64,000 bases of DNA from Dechloromonas denitrificans (GTDB lineage Bacteria > Pseudomonadota > Gammaproteobacteria > Burkholderiales > Rhodocyclaceae), in contig NZ_CP075185.1 of assembly GCF_020510685.1 (NCBI RefSeq), positions 4,481,001 to 4,545,000 of the forward strand. The letters are read 5' to 3'. A program made the translations under genes and the position numbers. The notes beneath the pieces were generated by a model, which made no database searches, was not told the DNA's origin, and saw nothing but the letters and a program-made list of their open reading frames with translations. Positions 21,318 to 29,637 of this stretch are shown piece after piece. How positions within the stretch are numbered: the first letter of the stretch is position 1; every line of letters starts with the position of its first letter.

Positions 21318-22253
21318 TCAGCCGCCCTCGGGCGGCAGCGTTTCGAGCGGCTGGCGCGACAGCCGCCCATGGCGCAGCCAGTCGACCGATTCCTGCCACA
21401 GCGTGTCGCGAAAGCGGCTGTTGAAGAAGGCGAAATGGCCGATCGCCGGACTGCCGATGCTGTCCGGCGCAATGCGCACGTGGTGGCGCAGCGCATTGCG
21501 GTAATAGGCGAGCAGACGACCGACTGCGGCCGGCGTACCGAAAGAATCGTCGTGCAGGCCGATGGCGAGCAGATCGCCACGCATTTCCGGGAAGTACCGC
21601 AACGGGTCGTCGCCCTTGGCGCCCCGGCCGCGATAGGCCTGCTCCAGCGAGGCCGGGCGACGCGCCCACTCGTAGGCGGCGCCGGCCGGCAAATCCTCGT
21701 GCCAACCCAGACGGCGGGCCGGGAAATAACCGCAGGCGGCGGTCAATAACGGCATCAGCAGGTGCCAGCGCAGCCACATCCAGCCTTTGCCCGGACCGTA
21801 ATCGCGCCAGTAGGCGTATTGTGCGGCGACCGTCAGCGCCCGGTCGACCAGGCCGGCCGAAGGGGCCAGGCCGAGCAGCAGGCCACCGATGCTGTGACCG
21901 ACCAGGAAAATCGGGCACTCCGGAAACAGCCGTTTGGCCTGGCGGAGCGCCGCATCGCAGTCGTAGCGCCCCCAGTCGAGCTTGGTGATCCGCTTCCAGC
22001 GACGCAGGCTGCCCTGGCGCGAGGCACCGATGCCGCGATAGTCGTAGGTCAGCACGGCCATGCCGTGTTCGCTGAGGAAGGCGGCGTAACGGTGGTAGTA
22101 GTCGGCCTTGACGGCAGTCGCCGGATTGATCACGACGACCGCCTCGACCGGCCCGACCGCCGGCCAGAGATGGGCGGCCAGACGGTAGCCATCGGCGGCC
22201 GTCAGTTCCAGCGCCTGCGGCGGTGCCACCCGCTCGGGATGACGGGCATTCAT
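21318..22253 (-). CDS. Alpha/beta hydrolase
   Basis: Protein of 311 residues with an alpha/beta hydrolase fold: an oxyanion region (VVINPATAVKADYYHRYAAFL), the nucleophile elbow GHSIGG, and a late His in IGHFAFFNSRFRDTLW that can complete the triad. No signal peptide is seen, so it is probably cytoplasmic. The substrate is unknown. Its ATG overlaps the stop of the small DUF2917 gene by four bases. Confidence 0.85.
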   Translation of the reverse strand: MNARHPERVAPPQALELTAADGYRLAAHLWPAVGPVEAVVVINPATAVKADYYHRYAAFLSEHGMAVLTYDYRGIGASRQGSLRRWKRITKLDWGRYDCDAALRQAKRLFPECPIFLVGHSIGGLLLGLAPSAGLVDRALTVAAQYAYWRDYGPGKGWMWLRWHLLMPLLTAACGYFPARRLGWHEDLPAGAAYEWARRPASLEQAYRGRGAKGDDPLRYFPEMRGDLLAIGLHDDSFGTPAAVGRLLAYYRNALRHHVRIAPDSIGSPAIGHFAFFNSRFRDTLWQESVDWLRHGRLSRQPLETLPPEGG

Positions 22254-22495
22254 GGCACGGACGCCAGGCTCAGCCGGGCGCCGGCCAGGCTCGACAGCGC
22301 GACCTCGAGGCCTTGTTGCAAGGGCCAGCGGTCACCCGGACTCAGGATACAGTCCCGATTGCTGCCGGCCTCGGTCAGCCAGACCTCGCCATCTTCGCAA
22401 CACAACTCGCCACAGCCCTGGACGAGCAGGGTTTCGCGTCGCCGCAACAGCACGTGGAGCGGCGTTTCATTGACAGCTTGCAGGATCGGCGACAT
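22250..22495 (-). CDS. DUF2917 family small protein
   Basis: An 81-residue protein with a cupin-like beta-rich pattern: VQGCGELCCEDGEVWLTEAGSNRDCILSPGDRWPL. This fits DUF2917, whose members are often encoded next to LysR-type regulators in betaproteobacteria. It is divergent from the first of two LysR genes across a 133-base gap and is translationally coupled to the hydrolase gene. The function of the family is not known. Confidence 0.75.
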   Translation of the reverse strand: MSPILQAVNETPLHVLLRRRETLLVQGCGELCCEDGEVWLTEAGSNRDCILSPGDRWPLQQGLEVALSSLAGARLSLASVP

Positions 22496-22628
22496 TTTCC
22501 TATCCTCACTTCATGAGGTTTATACATACCGAAATGATTTCCGGCGCGACACCATCACTGTATTCATCGATACAGTGCGGAACAAACGAAATATCGACAT
22601 TCATTGCATGCATTGATCGCATAAAGAC
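22496..22628. promoter_or_regulatory. Divergent promoter region between DUF2917 and LysR genes
   Basis: These 133 bases separate the minus-strand DUF2917-hydrolase pair from the plus-strand LysR pair. The centre is clearly more A/T-rich than the surroundings, with ATTCATCGATACAGTGCGG and ACGAAATATCGACATTCATTGC. TATCGAT/ATCGATA-like dyads are present, the usual setting for LysR autoregulation. No precise promoter is assigned. Confidence 0.45.
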
Positions 22629-23552
22629 ATGAGCCTCGACCTGCGCCGCCTGCCTTCACTCGACCACCTCAAGGGCTTTGTCGCCGCGGCCCGCCATTCC
22701 AGCTTCACCAAGGCGGGCGAAGCGCTGTTCCTCAGCCAGTCGGCGATCAGCCGGCAAGTCCAGGCGCTGGAGGCGCAGCTCGGCGCGCCGCTGTTCCGGC
22801 GCAGTACCCGGCAACTCGCTCTGACGCCCCAGGGCGAAATCCTTTACCGCGCCGCCCGCGCCGCCTTCGCCGGCCTCGCCGAGGCGGTCGAGCAGATCGC
22901 CGCGCCCCGCCGCCCCGGGTTGACCGTGTCGACCTCGATCGGTTTCGCCGCATTGTGGCTGGTGCCCCGCCTGTCGCTGTTCCAGGAGGAACACCCGGAA
23001 ATCGACGTGCGCCTTTCCGCCGAAAACCGCGCCGTCGATCTCGTCGTCGACGACGTCGATCTGGCCATCCGCTATTGCGCGCCGGGCGATGCGCCGGACG
23101 GCAGCGCCAAGCTGTTCGACGAAGCCCTGCTGCCGGTCATCGGCCCGGCCTTGCGCCCGCTGCTGCCGCCCACCGGCGGCCTGGACGGCGCGACGCTCGG
23201 GCAACTGACGCTGCTCGCCTTCACCGATGCGACGGCCCATCCGTGGTTCGACTGGAACGCCTGGCTCAAGCCGCTCGGTCTCGACGCCGGACAGGCCAGG
23301 GGCCGCCTGCAGTTCAATCATTACGACCAGTGCATCGCCGCGGCGCAGGCCGGCCAGGGCATCGCCCTCGGCCGCGAACCGCTGATCCGCGAGCAGCTCG
23401 CCGATGGCCGGCTGCTCGCGCTGGCTCCCGCCCGGCCGGTACCGCAACGCGCCTACTACCTGCTGCGCGGCGCCCGGGCCGGACAACCGGCGGTCGCCGC
23501 CTTCACCGACTGGCTGTTGCGGCAGACCGGCCGCCCCGCCGGGCAGCAATGA
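22629..23552 (+). CDS. LysR-family transcriptional regulator (first of a coupled pair)
   Basis: A 307-residue regulator. The N-terminal winged helix-turn-helix has SFTKAGEALFLSQSAISRQVQALEAQLG, and the effector domain starts near residue 95 with the GcvA-like VSTSIGFAALWLVPRLSLFQEEHPEIDVRL. Targets probably include the divergent DUF2917-hydrolase genes. The stop overlaps the start of a second LysR gene by four bases. Confidence 0.92.
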   Translation: MSLDLRRLPSLDHLKGFVAAARHSSFTKAGEALFLSQSAISRQVQALEAQLGAPLFRRSTRQLALTPQGEILYRAARAAFAGLAEAVEQIAAPRRPGLTVSTSIGFAALWLVPRLSLFQEEHPEIDVRLSAENRAVDLVVDDVDLAIRYCAPGDAPDGSAKLFDEALLPVIGPALRPLLPPTGGLDGATLGQLTLLAFTDATAHPWFDWNAWLKPLGLDAGQARGRLQFNHYDQCIAAAQAGQGIALGREPLIREQLADGRLLALAPARPVPQRAYYLLRGARAGQPAVAAFTDWLLRQTGRPAGQQ

Positions 23553-24424
23553 CCATGCGCGACCTGCCGCCGCTCCACACCCTGCCGGCCTTCGAAGCCG
23601 CCGCCCGGCTCGGCAGTTTTCTGGCCGCCGCCGAGGCGCTGCATCTGACGCCTTCGGCGATCAGCCACCGCATCCGTCTGCTCGAGGAACACGTCGGCCA
23701 GGCACTGTTCGAACGGCGCCACCGAGCGATCATCCTGACCGCCACCGGCCGCCGCTATCTGGCGGTGGTCCGCGAGGCCCTGTTGCGCCTTGATGAAGCG
23801 AGCGGCGTACTGCGCGCCCCGCAGCGCGAACGGCTGCGCATTTCAGCCGCGCCGGCGATCGCCAGCAAGTGGCTGGTCAGTCGTGTCACGGCCTATCAGG
23901 AAACCCATCCCGACCTCGAATTCGCTCTCGCCACCGCCACCGGTCTCGCCCCGCTGCTGGCCGGCGAAGCCGACATCGGGCTGCGCTACGGCGAAGAGGA
24001 ATGGCCCGGCCTGCTTGCCTGGAAGCTGTTCGAGGAACGCGTCTTCCCGGTGTGCAGCCCGACCCTCGCGGCCGGCCTGCACCAGCCACAGGATCTCGCG
24101 CGGAGCCGCCTGCTGCGCCACCCGCTGCTGTCCTGGCAGCGCTGGTTCGCCGCCGCCGGCATCAGCCACCCGGAACCGTCCACCGGCCCGCTCTACGAGG
24201 ACGCCCTGCTGATGCTCGAAGCCGCCGTCGCCGGCCACGGCGTCGCACTGATGGCGGCGTCGCTGGCCATGCCTTATGTTGCCGAAGGCCGCCTGGTCCG
24301 CCCCTTCGCCGAGGACTGCGCCGACCGCAGCTTCTATGTCGTCGCCCCGCCGGCGATCCAGGAACGGCCGGCGGTGATGGCCTTCGTTCGCTGGCTGGTG
24401 CGCAACGCGCACGATCTCGTTTAG
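23549..24424 (+). CDS. LysR-family transcriptional regulator (second of a coupled pair)
   Basis: A 291-residue regulator of the GcvA type. The DNA-binding helix reads SFLAAAEALHLTPSAISHRIRLLEEHVGQALF, and the effector domain begins ISAAPAIASKWLVSRV. The ATG at 23549 overlaps the stop of the preceding LysR gene (ATGA), so both regulators are made from one message. The two share overall style but differ enough not to look like a recent duplication. Confidence 0.92.
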   Translation: MTMRDLPPLHTLPAFEAAARLGSFLAAAEALHLTPSAISHRIRLLEEHVGQALFERRHRAIILTATGRRYLAVVREALLRLDEASGVLRAPQRERLRISAAPAIASKWLVSRVTAYQETHPDLEFALATATGLAPLLAGEADIGLRYGEEEWPGLLAWKLFEERVFPVCSPTLAAGLHQPQDLARSRLLRHPLLSWQRWFAAAGISHPEPSTGPLYEDALLMLEAAVAGHGVALMAASLAMPYVAEGRLVRPFAEDCADRSFYVVAPPAIQERPAVMAFVRWLVRNAHDLV

Positions 24425-24657
24425 CCGGCAGACCGGCCGGAAGACTTTGCCGCCGAGCGGGCGACAATTGCCGTGGCGCCAGCGCCGCCCTGGCGGCGCA
24501 GCATCCGGCACTTTGGCCGAGACCTTGCCGGGCCGGCCATCCGGCCGACCGGCGCCAAGCGGCGGTTAGCGCCGGCGGGCAACAGGCGTATTTGTTGCTT
24601 GTCATCATGCACATACAACAGGAAAGCCAGCCGGCTTGTTCCCCTGTCGGAGGCAGC

Positions 24658-25605
24658 ATGTCAGTCAATCTAATCAGCAGCACGAGTTTCAATTCTTCCC
24701 TGCCCGCGGGCGCCAGGACGACGGCAGCGCAGGCCGCTGGCGGCGACTTTCTGGCGTCCCTGCAATCCTGCCTGGCCGATTTCATGTCGCAGACCATGAG
24801 CACGCTGATGTCTTCCGCGGCCAGCGGCGCTGGTGCGCCCGGCGCCTCGGACCTGGCCGCGCTGCTCGGCAATGGCTCCGCCAGCAACGGGCTGTCGGCC
24901 AGCGGTCGCAACACGCTGCTGTTCGATCCCGAATCGGCCTACCGGATGATGACGGCGATCAACACCAAGGATGTGACCTACAAGGCCGAGCTGTCGGAAA
25001 TGAGCGACATGAAGTCCTACCTGACGACGCTGCAGCAGGAAGCGGCAAACCTCGCCACCATCGACAGCACAACCGGGAATGCCGAGATCGAGCAGCGCCT
25101 GCAGGCTTTTGCGGATGCCTACAACGGCTGGATCAACCGCTTCGACGACGATCTGGAAGCCGGCGGTCTGCTCGCCGGCACGCAGGCCGCCACGGTGTCG
25201 CAATGGGAACTCGAACAGAGCGTCGAAAACTTCTTCAATGGCGCCAAGGATGGCCTGCACGGCATGGGCGATCTTGGCCTGACCATCGATCCCGTCACCA
25301 ATCTGGCGAGCCTCGACAGCAAGCGGCTCAATGCAGTGATGGCCAGCAACAAGACGGGGGTGATCAGCACGATCGACGAATTCAGCGCCAATTTCGCCAA
25401 GTCGGCCGAACTGCTCAATTCGCCGGGCAATTTCATTCCCAACCGGCTGGACAACCTGACCCGCGTCATCGATTACATCGACGACCACAAAGCAGCGCTG
25501 CAGGCCGAGTTCGGCCTCGGCGACGTCGCCCGCCCAACGGGGCAGGTGGCCAAGGCGCTGGCCAGCTACAACGCCATCCATGCCTCGTCGGCCGGGCGGA
25601 GTTAG
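24658..25605 (+). CDS. Orphan protein with FliD-C-like region
   Basis: Protein of 315 residues without a signal peptide. A strong ribosome-binding site (GGAGG, five bases before ATG 24658) fixes the start; an in-frame ATG at 24607 lacks one. The N-terminal 80 residues are Ser/Ala/Gly-rich. The rest recalls the C-terminal domain of the flagellar cap FliD: LQAFADAYNGWINRF (compare FVDAYN), a GLLAGTQAATV segment, and DLGLTIDPVTNLASLDSKRLNAVM (compare lGI..dG.LslDs.kL). No flagellar genes are nearby and the protein is shorter than a normal FliD. It could be a secreted or cap-like protein; the role is unknown. Confidence 0.6.
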   Translation: MSVNLISSTSFNSSLPAGARTTAAQAAGGDFLASLQSCLADFMSQTMSTLMSSAASGAGAPGASDLAALLGNGSASNGLSASGRNTLLFDPESAYRMMTAINTKDVTYKAELSEMSDMKSYLTTLQQEAANLATIDSTTGNAEIEQRLQAFADAYNGWINRFDDDLEAGGLLAGTQAATVSQWELEQSVENFFNGAKDGLHGMGDLGLTIDPVTNLASLDSKRLNAVMASNKTGVISTIDEFSANFAKSAELLNSPGNFIPNRLDNLTRVIDYIDDHKAALQAEFGLGDVARPTGQVAKALASYNAIHASSAGRS

Positions 25606-25745
25606 CCCCGATAATTGCCGGAACCGGATGCTCCGCCACGGCAGTTGCCAACCCATCTTGAAGACCCGGCGCCGCCGTTCTTTCGCCGGGCCAGGGAACT
25701 TTCTCGCGGCCCGTTCGTTAGAACAGCACAGCAGACAAGGAGCGG

Positions 25746-26336
25746 ATGGCCGGCATGGTGGATGAAGCGGAAAGCGGACTGATCGCCCGCGCCCAGGCGG
25801 GCGATCAGCGCGCCTTCACGGCACTGGTCCGCCACTACCAGGATCGGCTGTTCCGCTTCATCCTGCGCCTGACCGGCAACCGTGACGAAGCCCTCGACCT
25901 GACCCAGGAGAGCTTCCTGAAAGCCCATCAGGCCCTGGCCCGCTGGCGACCGGAGGCGTCGTTCCGCAGCTGGCTGTTCCGCATTGCCCACAACACGACG
26001 CTCGACCTGCTGCGCCGCCGCGCCTGCATCGAGTTCGTCTCCTTTGCCGAATGCCCCGGCGGCGAAGCGGAGCCGGCCTTTCCCGACGCCGCGCCGCAGC
26101 CCGACCAGCGCCTGGCCGACCGGCAGAGCGTCGAACTGCTCGGCCGCACCCTGCAGCAACTGCCGGTCGAGCAGCGCGAGATTCTGCTGCTGCGCGAACT
26201 GGAAGAGATGTCGTACAGCGAAATTGCCGCCACCCTCGGCATTGCCGAAGGCACCGTCAAATCCCGGCTGGCCCGCGCCCGCAGCGCGGCCATCGCCGGC
26301 TATCAAGGCCTTACCGGAGAACTCCGCGATGACTGA
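25746..26336 (+). CDS. ECF-family RNA polymerase sigma factor
   Basis: A 196-residue sigma factor with region 2 (FTALVRHYQDRLFRFILRLTGNRDEALDLTQESFLKAHQAL) and region 4 (LPVEQREILLLRELEEMSYSEIAATLGIAEGTVKSRLARAR). MAGM gives two possible starts, 25746 or 25755. The following anti-sigma gene overlaps by eight bases. The operon should respond to an envelope or metal signal through the anti-sigma and periplasmic partners encoded downstream. Confidence 0.93.
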   Translation: MAGMVDEAESGLIARAQAGDQRAFTALVRHYQDRLFRFILRLTGNRDEALDLTQESFLKAHQALARWRPEASFRSWLFRIAHNTTLDLLRRRACIEFVSFAECPGGEAEPAFPDAAPQPDQRLADRQSVELLGRTLQQLPVEQREILLLRELEEMSYSEIAATLGIAEGTVKSRLARARSAAIAGYQGLTGELRDD

Positions 26337-26793
26337 GCACACCGCCCCCAAACACACGCCGGACCTGCCCACGCTGTCGGCCTATCTCGATGGCGAACTT
26401 GATCATCACGCGGAGCAGCGCGTCGCCGCCCATCTCGCCGCCTGCCCGCTGTGCGCCGCGCGATTCGCCGAGCTGCAGGCGCTTTCCGCCGGCTTCAAGG
26501 CGCTGCCCATGGCCAGCCTCGGCTTCGATCTGGCCGGCGTGATCGAAGGCCGCCTCGCCGCTGCGCCGCGTTCTGCCGCCGCCCGGCCCGAACGCCGCTG
26601 GTTCAGCCAGTGGCCGCTCGCCATCGGGGCCGCCGCCTCGATCGCCGCCGGCGTTTTCATGGGCTCGGCGCTGGTCGCCGGCCGCGCCGCCGAGGTGCCG
26701 CGCATGGCCGCGTTGCGCGTCTTCGACATCATGCCGCCGGGCAGCCTGTGCATCGGCCTCGAATCCTGCTACCGGAAGGAAAGCACCCAATGA
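26329..26793 (+). CDS. Zinc-finger anti-sigma factor, membrane anchored
   Basis: Protein of 154 residues. The N-terminal anti-sigma domain has the zinc-binding motif HLAACPLC (HxxxCxxC). One hydrophobic segment near residues 100-125 (WPLAIGAAASIAAGVFMGSALVAG) puts the short C-terminus in the periplasm. It starts eight bases before the sigma stop and its own stop overlaps the next gene (ATGA), so the three form a coupled unit. It should hold the sigma factor at the membrane until a signal arrives. Confidence 0.9.
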   Translation: MTEHTAPKHTPDLPTLSAYLDGELDHHAEQRVAAHLAACPLCAARFAELQALSAGFKALPMASLGFDLAGVIEGRLAAAPRSAAARPERRWFSQWPLAIGAAASIAAGVFMGSALVAGRAAEVPRMAALRVFDIMPPGSLCIGLESCYRKESTQ

Positions 26794-27245
26794 AACCGAC
26801 CCATCTGCGCCTCGCCCTCGCACTCTCCCTGCTGATCAATCTCGGCGTCCTGGCGGCCCTGGCCTACCGCAGCCTGGCGCCGGACAACGCGCCGCCGGCC
26901 GGCGAAAGCCTGCCGCGGCACCTGCAGTTGAGCGCCGAACAGCTGCACCGCTGGCACGAATCGGAAGCCGACTTCCTCAGACAGCTGGCCAGCGGCGCCG
27001 GCCAGCTGCGGAGGCATCGCGACCGGATGATCGGCGCCATCTTCGCCGAGTCGCCCGACCACCAATTGATCGATGCCGAACGCACAGCCATCGCGCGCCT
27101 GCAGGACGAACAGCAGAAGCTGGTGATCGGACAACTGCTGCGCGAACGCGAACTGCTGCAGCCGGCACAACGCGCACGACTGGCCAGCTTGCTGCAGGGA
27201 CAGCCGGTCGGCGCGTCGACGATCGAGCAACTGCACCGCAATTAG
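26790..27245 (+). CDS. Periplasmic Spy/CnrX-like sensor protein (predicted)
   Basis: Protein of 151 residues with an N-terminal hydrophobic anchor or signal (LRLALALSLLINLGVLAALAYRSL) followed by an almost entirely helical, Leu/Arg/Glu/Gln-rich domain (HLQLSAEQLHRWHESEADFLRQL through LLQPAQRARLASLL). This pattern and its place after a sigma/anti-sigma pair fit heavy-metal sensor proteins such as CnrX or Spy/CpxP relatives. Several His residues (HRWH) could bind metal. The identification is by architecture and context. Confidence 0.6.
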   Translation: MKPTHLRLALALSLLINLGVLAALAYRSLAPDNAPPAGESLPRHLQLSAEQLHRWHESEADFLRQLASGAGQLRRHRDRMIGAIFAESPDHQLIDAERTAIARLQDEQQKLVIGQLLRERELLQPAQRARLASLLQGQPVGASTIEQLHRN

Positions 27246-27279
27246 GCGGCGGGGGCGGGAACATTTCGGCCAGCCATTC

Positions 27280-27344
27280 GTTCAAGTCGGGGAGGTCGCC
27301 ACGTCGCCGCATTGGGCGCGACGGCCGACCTCCCCGACCTGAAC
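27280..27344. repeat. Long inverted repeat between the sigma operon and the next gene
   Basis: The 19-base arms at 27280-27298 and 27326-27344 match in reverse complement at 18 of 19 positions (core GTCGGGGAGGTCG / CGACCTCCCCGAC). An inner stem CGTCGC/GCGACG pairs within the loop. There is no T-tract, so it is not a classical terminator. The right arm ends 13 bases before ATG 27357. It could end the sigma operon transcript, act as a stabilising hairpin or be a protein-binding operator. Confidence 0.8.
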
Positions 27345-27356
27345 GGAAATCAAGCC

Positions 27357-27854
27357 ATGAAACTGCCAACCTTGCCCCCACTGAGCGCCCTCCTTGTTGC
27401 CGCCGGCCTGGCGCTGGCCGGCCCCAGCCATGCCGCGCCGGCCGACACGCACGCCACGCACGCCGAGCATGGCGGGCCGGCCAGCCTGCAGCTCAACGCC
27501 GGCCGAAAATGGCAAACCGACGAAGCGCTACGGCAGGCGATGGCCAACATTCGCCGGGCCGTCGCGGCGGCACTTCCCGAGATTCACGACAAGCGCCTGC
27601 CAGCCGCTGGCTACGGCAGCCTGGCAAAGACGGTCGACAGCGAAGTCGGCAACATCCTCAGTCACTGCCAGCTGGCGCCCGCGGCCGACGCCCAATTGCA
27701 CCTGGTCGTCGCCGATCTGCTGGCCGGCGCCGAGCAGATGGCCGGCAAGCCCCAGAAAGCCAAGCGCCGCGATGGAGCGCTGAAAGTGCTCGGGGCGCTG
27801 GAAAAATATGCCGCCTATTTCGACGATCCGCAGTTCACGCCGATCGCCCACTGA
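27357..27854 (+). CDS. Secreted protein of unknown function behind the inverted repeat
   Basis: Protein of 165 residues with a signal peptide (LSALLVAAGLALAGPSHA) and a mature N-terminus rich in His (THATHAEHGG). The remainder is helical, with LNAGRKWQTDEALRQAMANIRRAV and a single Cys in NILSHCQLAP. I have a weak impression of similarity to small DnrO-labelled proteins but cannot verify it. It may belong to the regulon of the upstream sigma operon. Confidence 0.7.
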   Translation: MKLPTLPPLSALLVAAGLALAGPSHAAPADTHATHAEHGGPASLQLNAGRKWQTDEALRQAMANIRRAVAAALPEIHDKRLPAAGYGSLAKTVDSEVGNILSHCQLAPAADAQLHLVVADLLAGAEQMAGKPQKAKRRDGALKVLGALEKYAAYFDDPQFTPIAH

Positions 27855-28100
27855 ACCACGCCAGTGGCGACCGCTTGGGTCCAGCCCGTACGGTCGCCAA
27901 ACATGAATACGATTCACTTGATCAGCCGTCAATTCGTTTGAAACCGTAGCCAGCCACCGGCATTCTCTTCGTACCGCCTCCCTCCGCCTGACGCCCGCCC
28001 ACCCGGCACCGGCTGCCACGGACACCGCTGGCGCGCCCACCCCCTGGCGCGCTCCGCCGACCGCCATGGCGGTCGATTTCAGGATTTCGAGGAGAACATC

Positions 28101-29015
28101 ATGCAAGACCGCGACGGTTTCATCTGGCTCGACGGCCAGTGGCTGCCCTGGCGCGACGCCACGGTGCACGTGCTGACCCATACCCTGCATTACGGCTACG
28201 GCTGCTTCGAGGGCCTGCGGGCCTACGCAACGGCCGACGGCCCGGCGATCTTCCGGCTCGACGAGCATTTGCAGCGGCTCGAGGCTTCGGCCCACATTCT
28301 CGCCATCGATCTGCCTTTCGACCGCGCCACGCTGCGCCAGGCTTGCCGCGAAGCGGTCAGCCGCAACGGCCTGAGCAGCGCCTACATCCGGCCGCTGGTC
28401 TTTCTCGGCGCCGAGAAGGTGGGCGTCGACCCGGCCGGCGCGGCCAGCCATGTGATGATCGCCGCCTGGCCGTGGGGCGCCTATCTCGGCGGCCAGGCGC
28501 TGGAGGAGGGGATACGCGTCCGGGTTTCGTCCTATGCGCGGCATCACCCGAATGTCCAGATGTGCCGGGCCAAGGCGATCTCGACCTACGCCAACTCCAT
28601 CCTCGCCATCCGCGAGGCGAAACGCGACGGTTACGACGAGGCGATCCTGCTCGATACCGAGGGCTATGTCGCCGAAGGCAGCAGCGAAAACATCTTTCTC
28701 GTCTGCAACGGCGAGGTGCTCCAGCCGGAAACCACGTCGGCGCTCGACGGCATCACCCGGCGCACGGTGTGCACGCTGGCCGCCGAGGCCGGATTGGCGG
28801 TGCGCAGCAAGCGCATCACGCGCGACGAGCTGTATTGCGCCGATGAGGTTTTCCTGACCGGCACGGCCGCCGAAATCACCCCGGTCATCGAAGTGGACCG
28901 GCGGCGCGTCGGCAACGGCCGCCCCGGGCCGCTGACCCGCCAGCTCCAGGAGAGCTATTTCGCCAGCGTGCGAGGCGAACAGCCGGCCGGCCGGAGATGG
29001 CTGACGGCGGTTTGA
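28101..29015 (+). CDS. ilvE: Branched-chain amino acid aminotransferase
   Basis: Fold-type IV PLP enzyme of 304 residues that interconverts branched-chain amino acids and their 2-oxo acids. Family features are THTLHYGYGCFEGLRAY, the Lys-containing RAKAISTYANSILAIREA segment, GYDEAILLDTEGYVAEGSSENIF and the cofactor phosphate loop FLTGTAAEITPV. It stands alone, preceded by a 246-base gap with no recognisable motif. A D-amino-acid transaminase is the main alternative within the fold, but the length and motifs favour IlvE. Confidence 0.92.
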   Translation: MQDRDGFIWLDGQWLPWRDATVHVLTHTLHYGYGCFEGLRAYATADGPAIFRLDEHLQRLEASAHILAIDLPFDRATLRQACREAVSRNGLSSAYIRPLVFLGAEKVGVDPAGAASHVMIAAWPWGAYLGGQALEEGIRVRVSSYARHHPNVQMCRAKAISTYANSILAIREAKRDGYDEAILLDTEGYVAEGSSENIFLVCNGEVLQPETTSALDGITRRTVCTLAAEAGLAVRSKRITRDELYCADEVFLTGTAAEITPVIEVDRRRVGNGRPGPLTRQLQESYFASVRGEQPAGRRWLTAV

Positions 29016-29070
29016 GGTGACGGGCAAGCAGCGTAATATCAGGGTTTTCTAATTTACATTGGAGTCCGCC

Positions 29071-29637
29071 ATGAAAAGAATCCTCTCCGTTACGCTGCTG
29101 CTCGCCGCCCTGCCGGCTCTCGCCCAGGATCTCGGCACCCTCACCGCCGAGACCAAAAAGGCCGTGCTGCCGGTCATTCCCAAGGTCGTCAGCGCCATGC
29201 AGGAAGCAGTCGCCGCGCAGGGCGTGGCGGGGGCCATCCCGGTCTGCAAGGAGACGGCACCGCAACTGATCAAGGCCAAGCGCCAGGAAACCGGCTGGGA
29301 CATTCGCCGCGTCAGCCTGAAGACGCGCAATGCCGAACGCGCCACGCCGGACTCGTGGGAGGTGCGCCAACTGGCCGATTTCAATATCCGCGCCGCCAAC
29401 GGCGAGAAGCCGGAGACACTCGAAAAGAGCGAGATCGTGCACATCGACGGCAAGCCGGTCTTCCGTTACATGAAAGCGCTGCCGGTCGCCGACGTCTGCC
29501 TCAAGTGCCACGGCCCGGTCGACGGCATGGAAGCCGGCCTGCCGGCCAAGCTGGCGGCAAGCTACCCGCACGACCAGGCCACCGGCCATGCCAAGGGCCA
29601 GATTCGCGGCGCCCTGACGGTCAAGCGTCCGTTGTAA
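29071..29637 (+). CDS. Periplasmic DUF3365 (Tll0287-like) haem protein
   Basis: Protein of 188 residues with a signal peptide (ILSVTLLLAALPALA) and one c-type haem motif, CLKCH, near residue 148. The pattern matches DUF3365/Tll0287-like domains, which act as periplasmic haem or redox sensors. The start is ATG 29071 with GGAG six bases upstream. Its 3' end overlaps the convergent LysR gene by 17 bases. No partner kinase is adjacent, so here it is a free-standing domain. Confidence 0.82.
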   Translation: MKRILSVTLLLAALPALAQDLGTLTAETKKAVLPVIPKVVSAMQEAVAAQGVAGAIPVCKETAPQLIKAKRQETGWDIRRVSLKTRNAERATPDSWEVRQLADFNIRAANGEKPETLEKSEIVHIDGKPVFRYMKALPVADVCLKCHGPVDGMEAGLPAKLAASYPHDQATGHAKGQIRGALTVKRPL

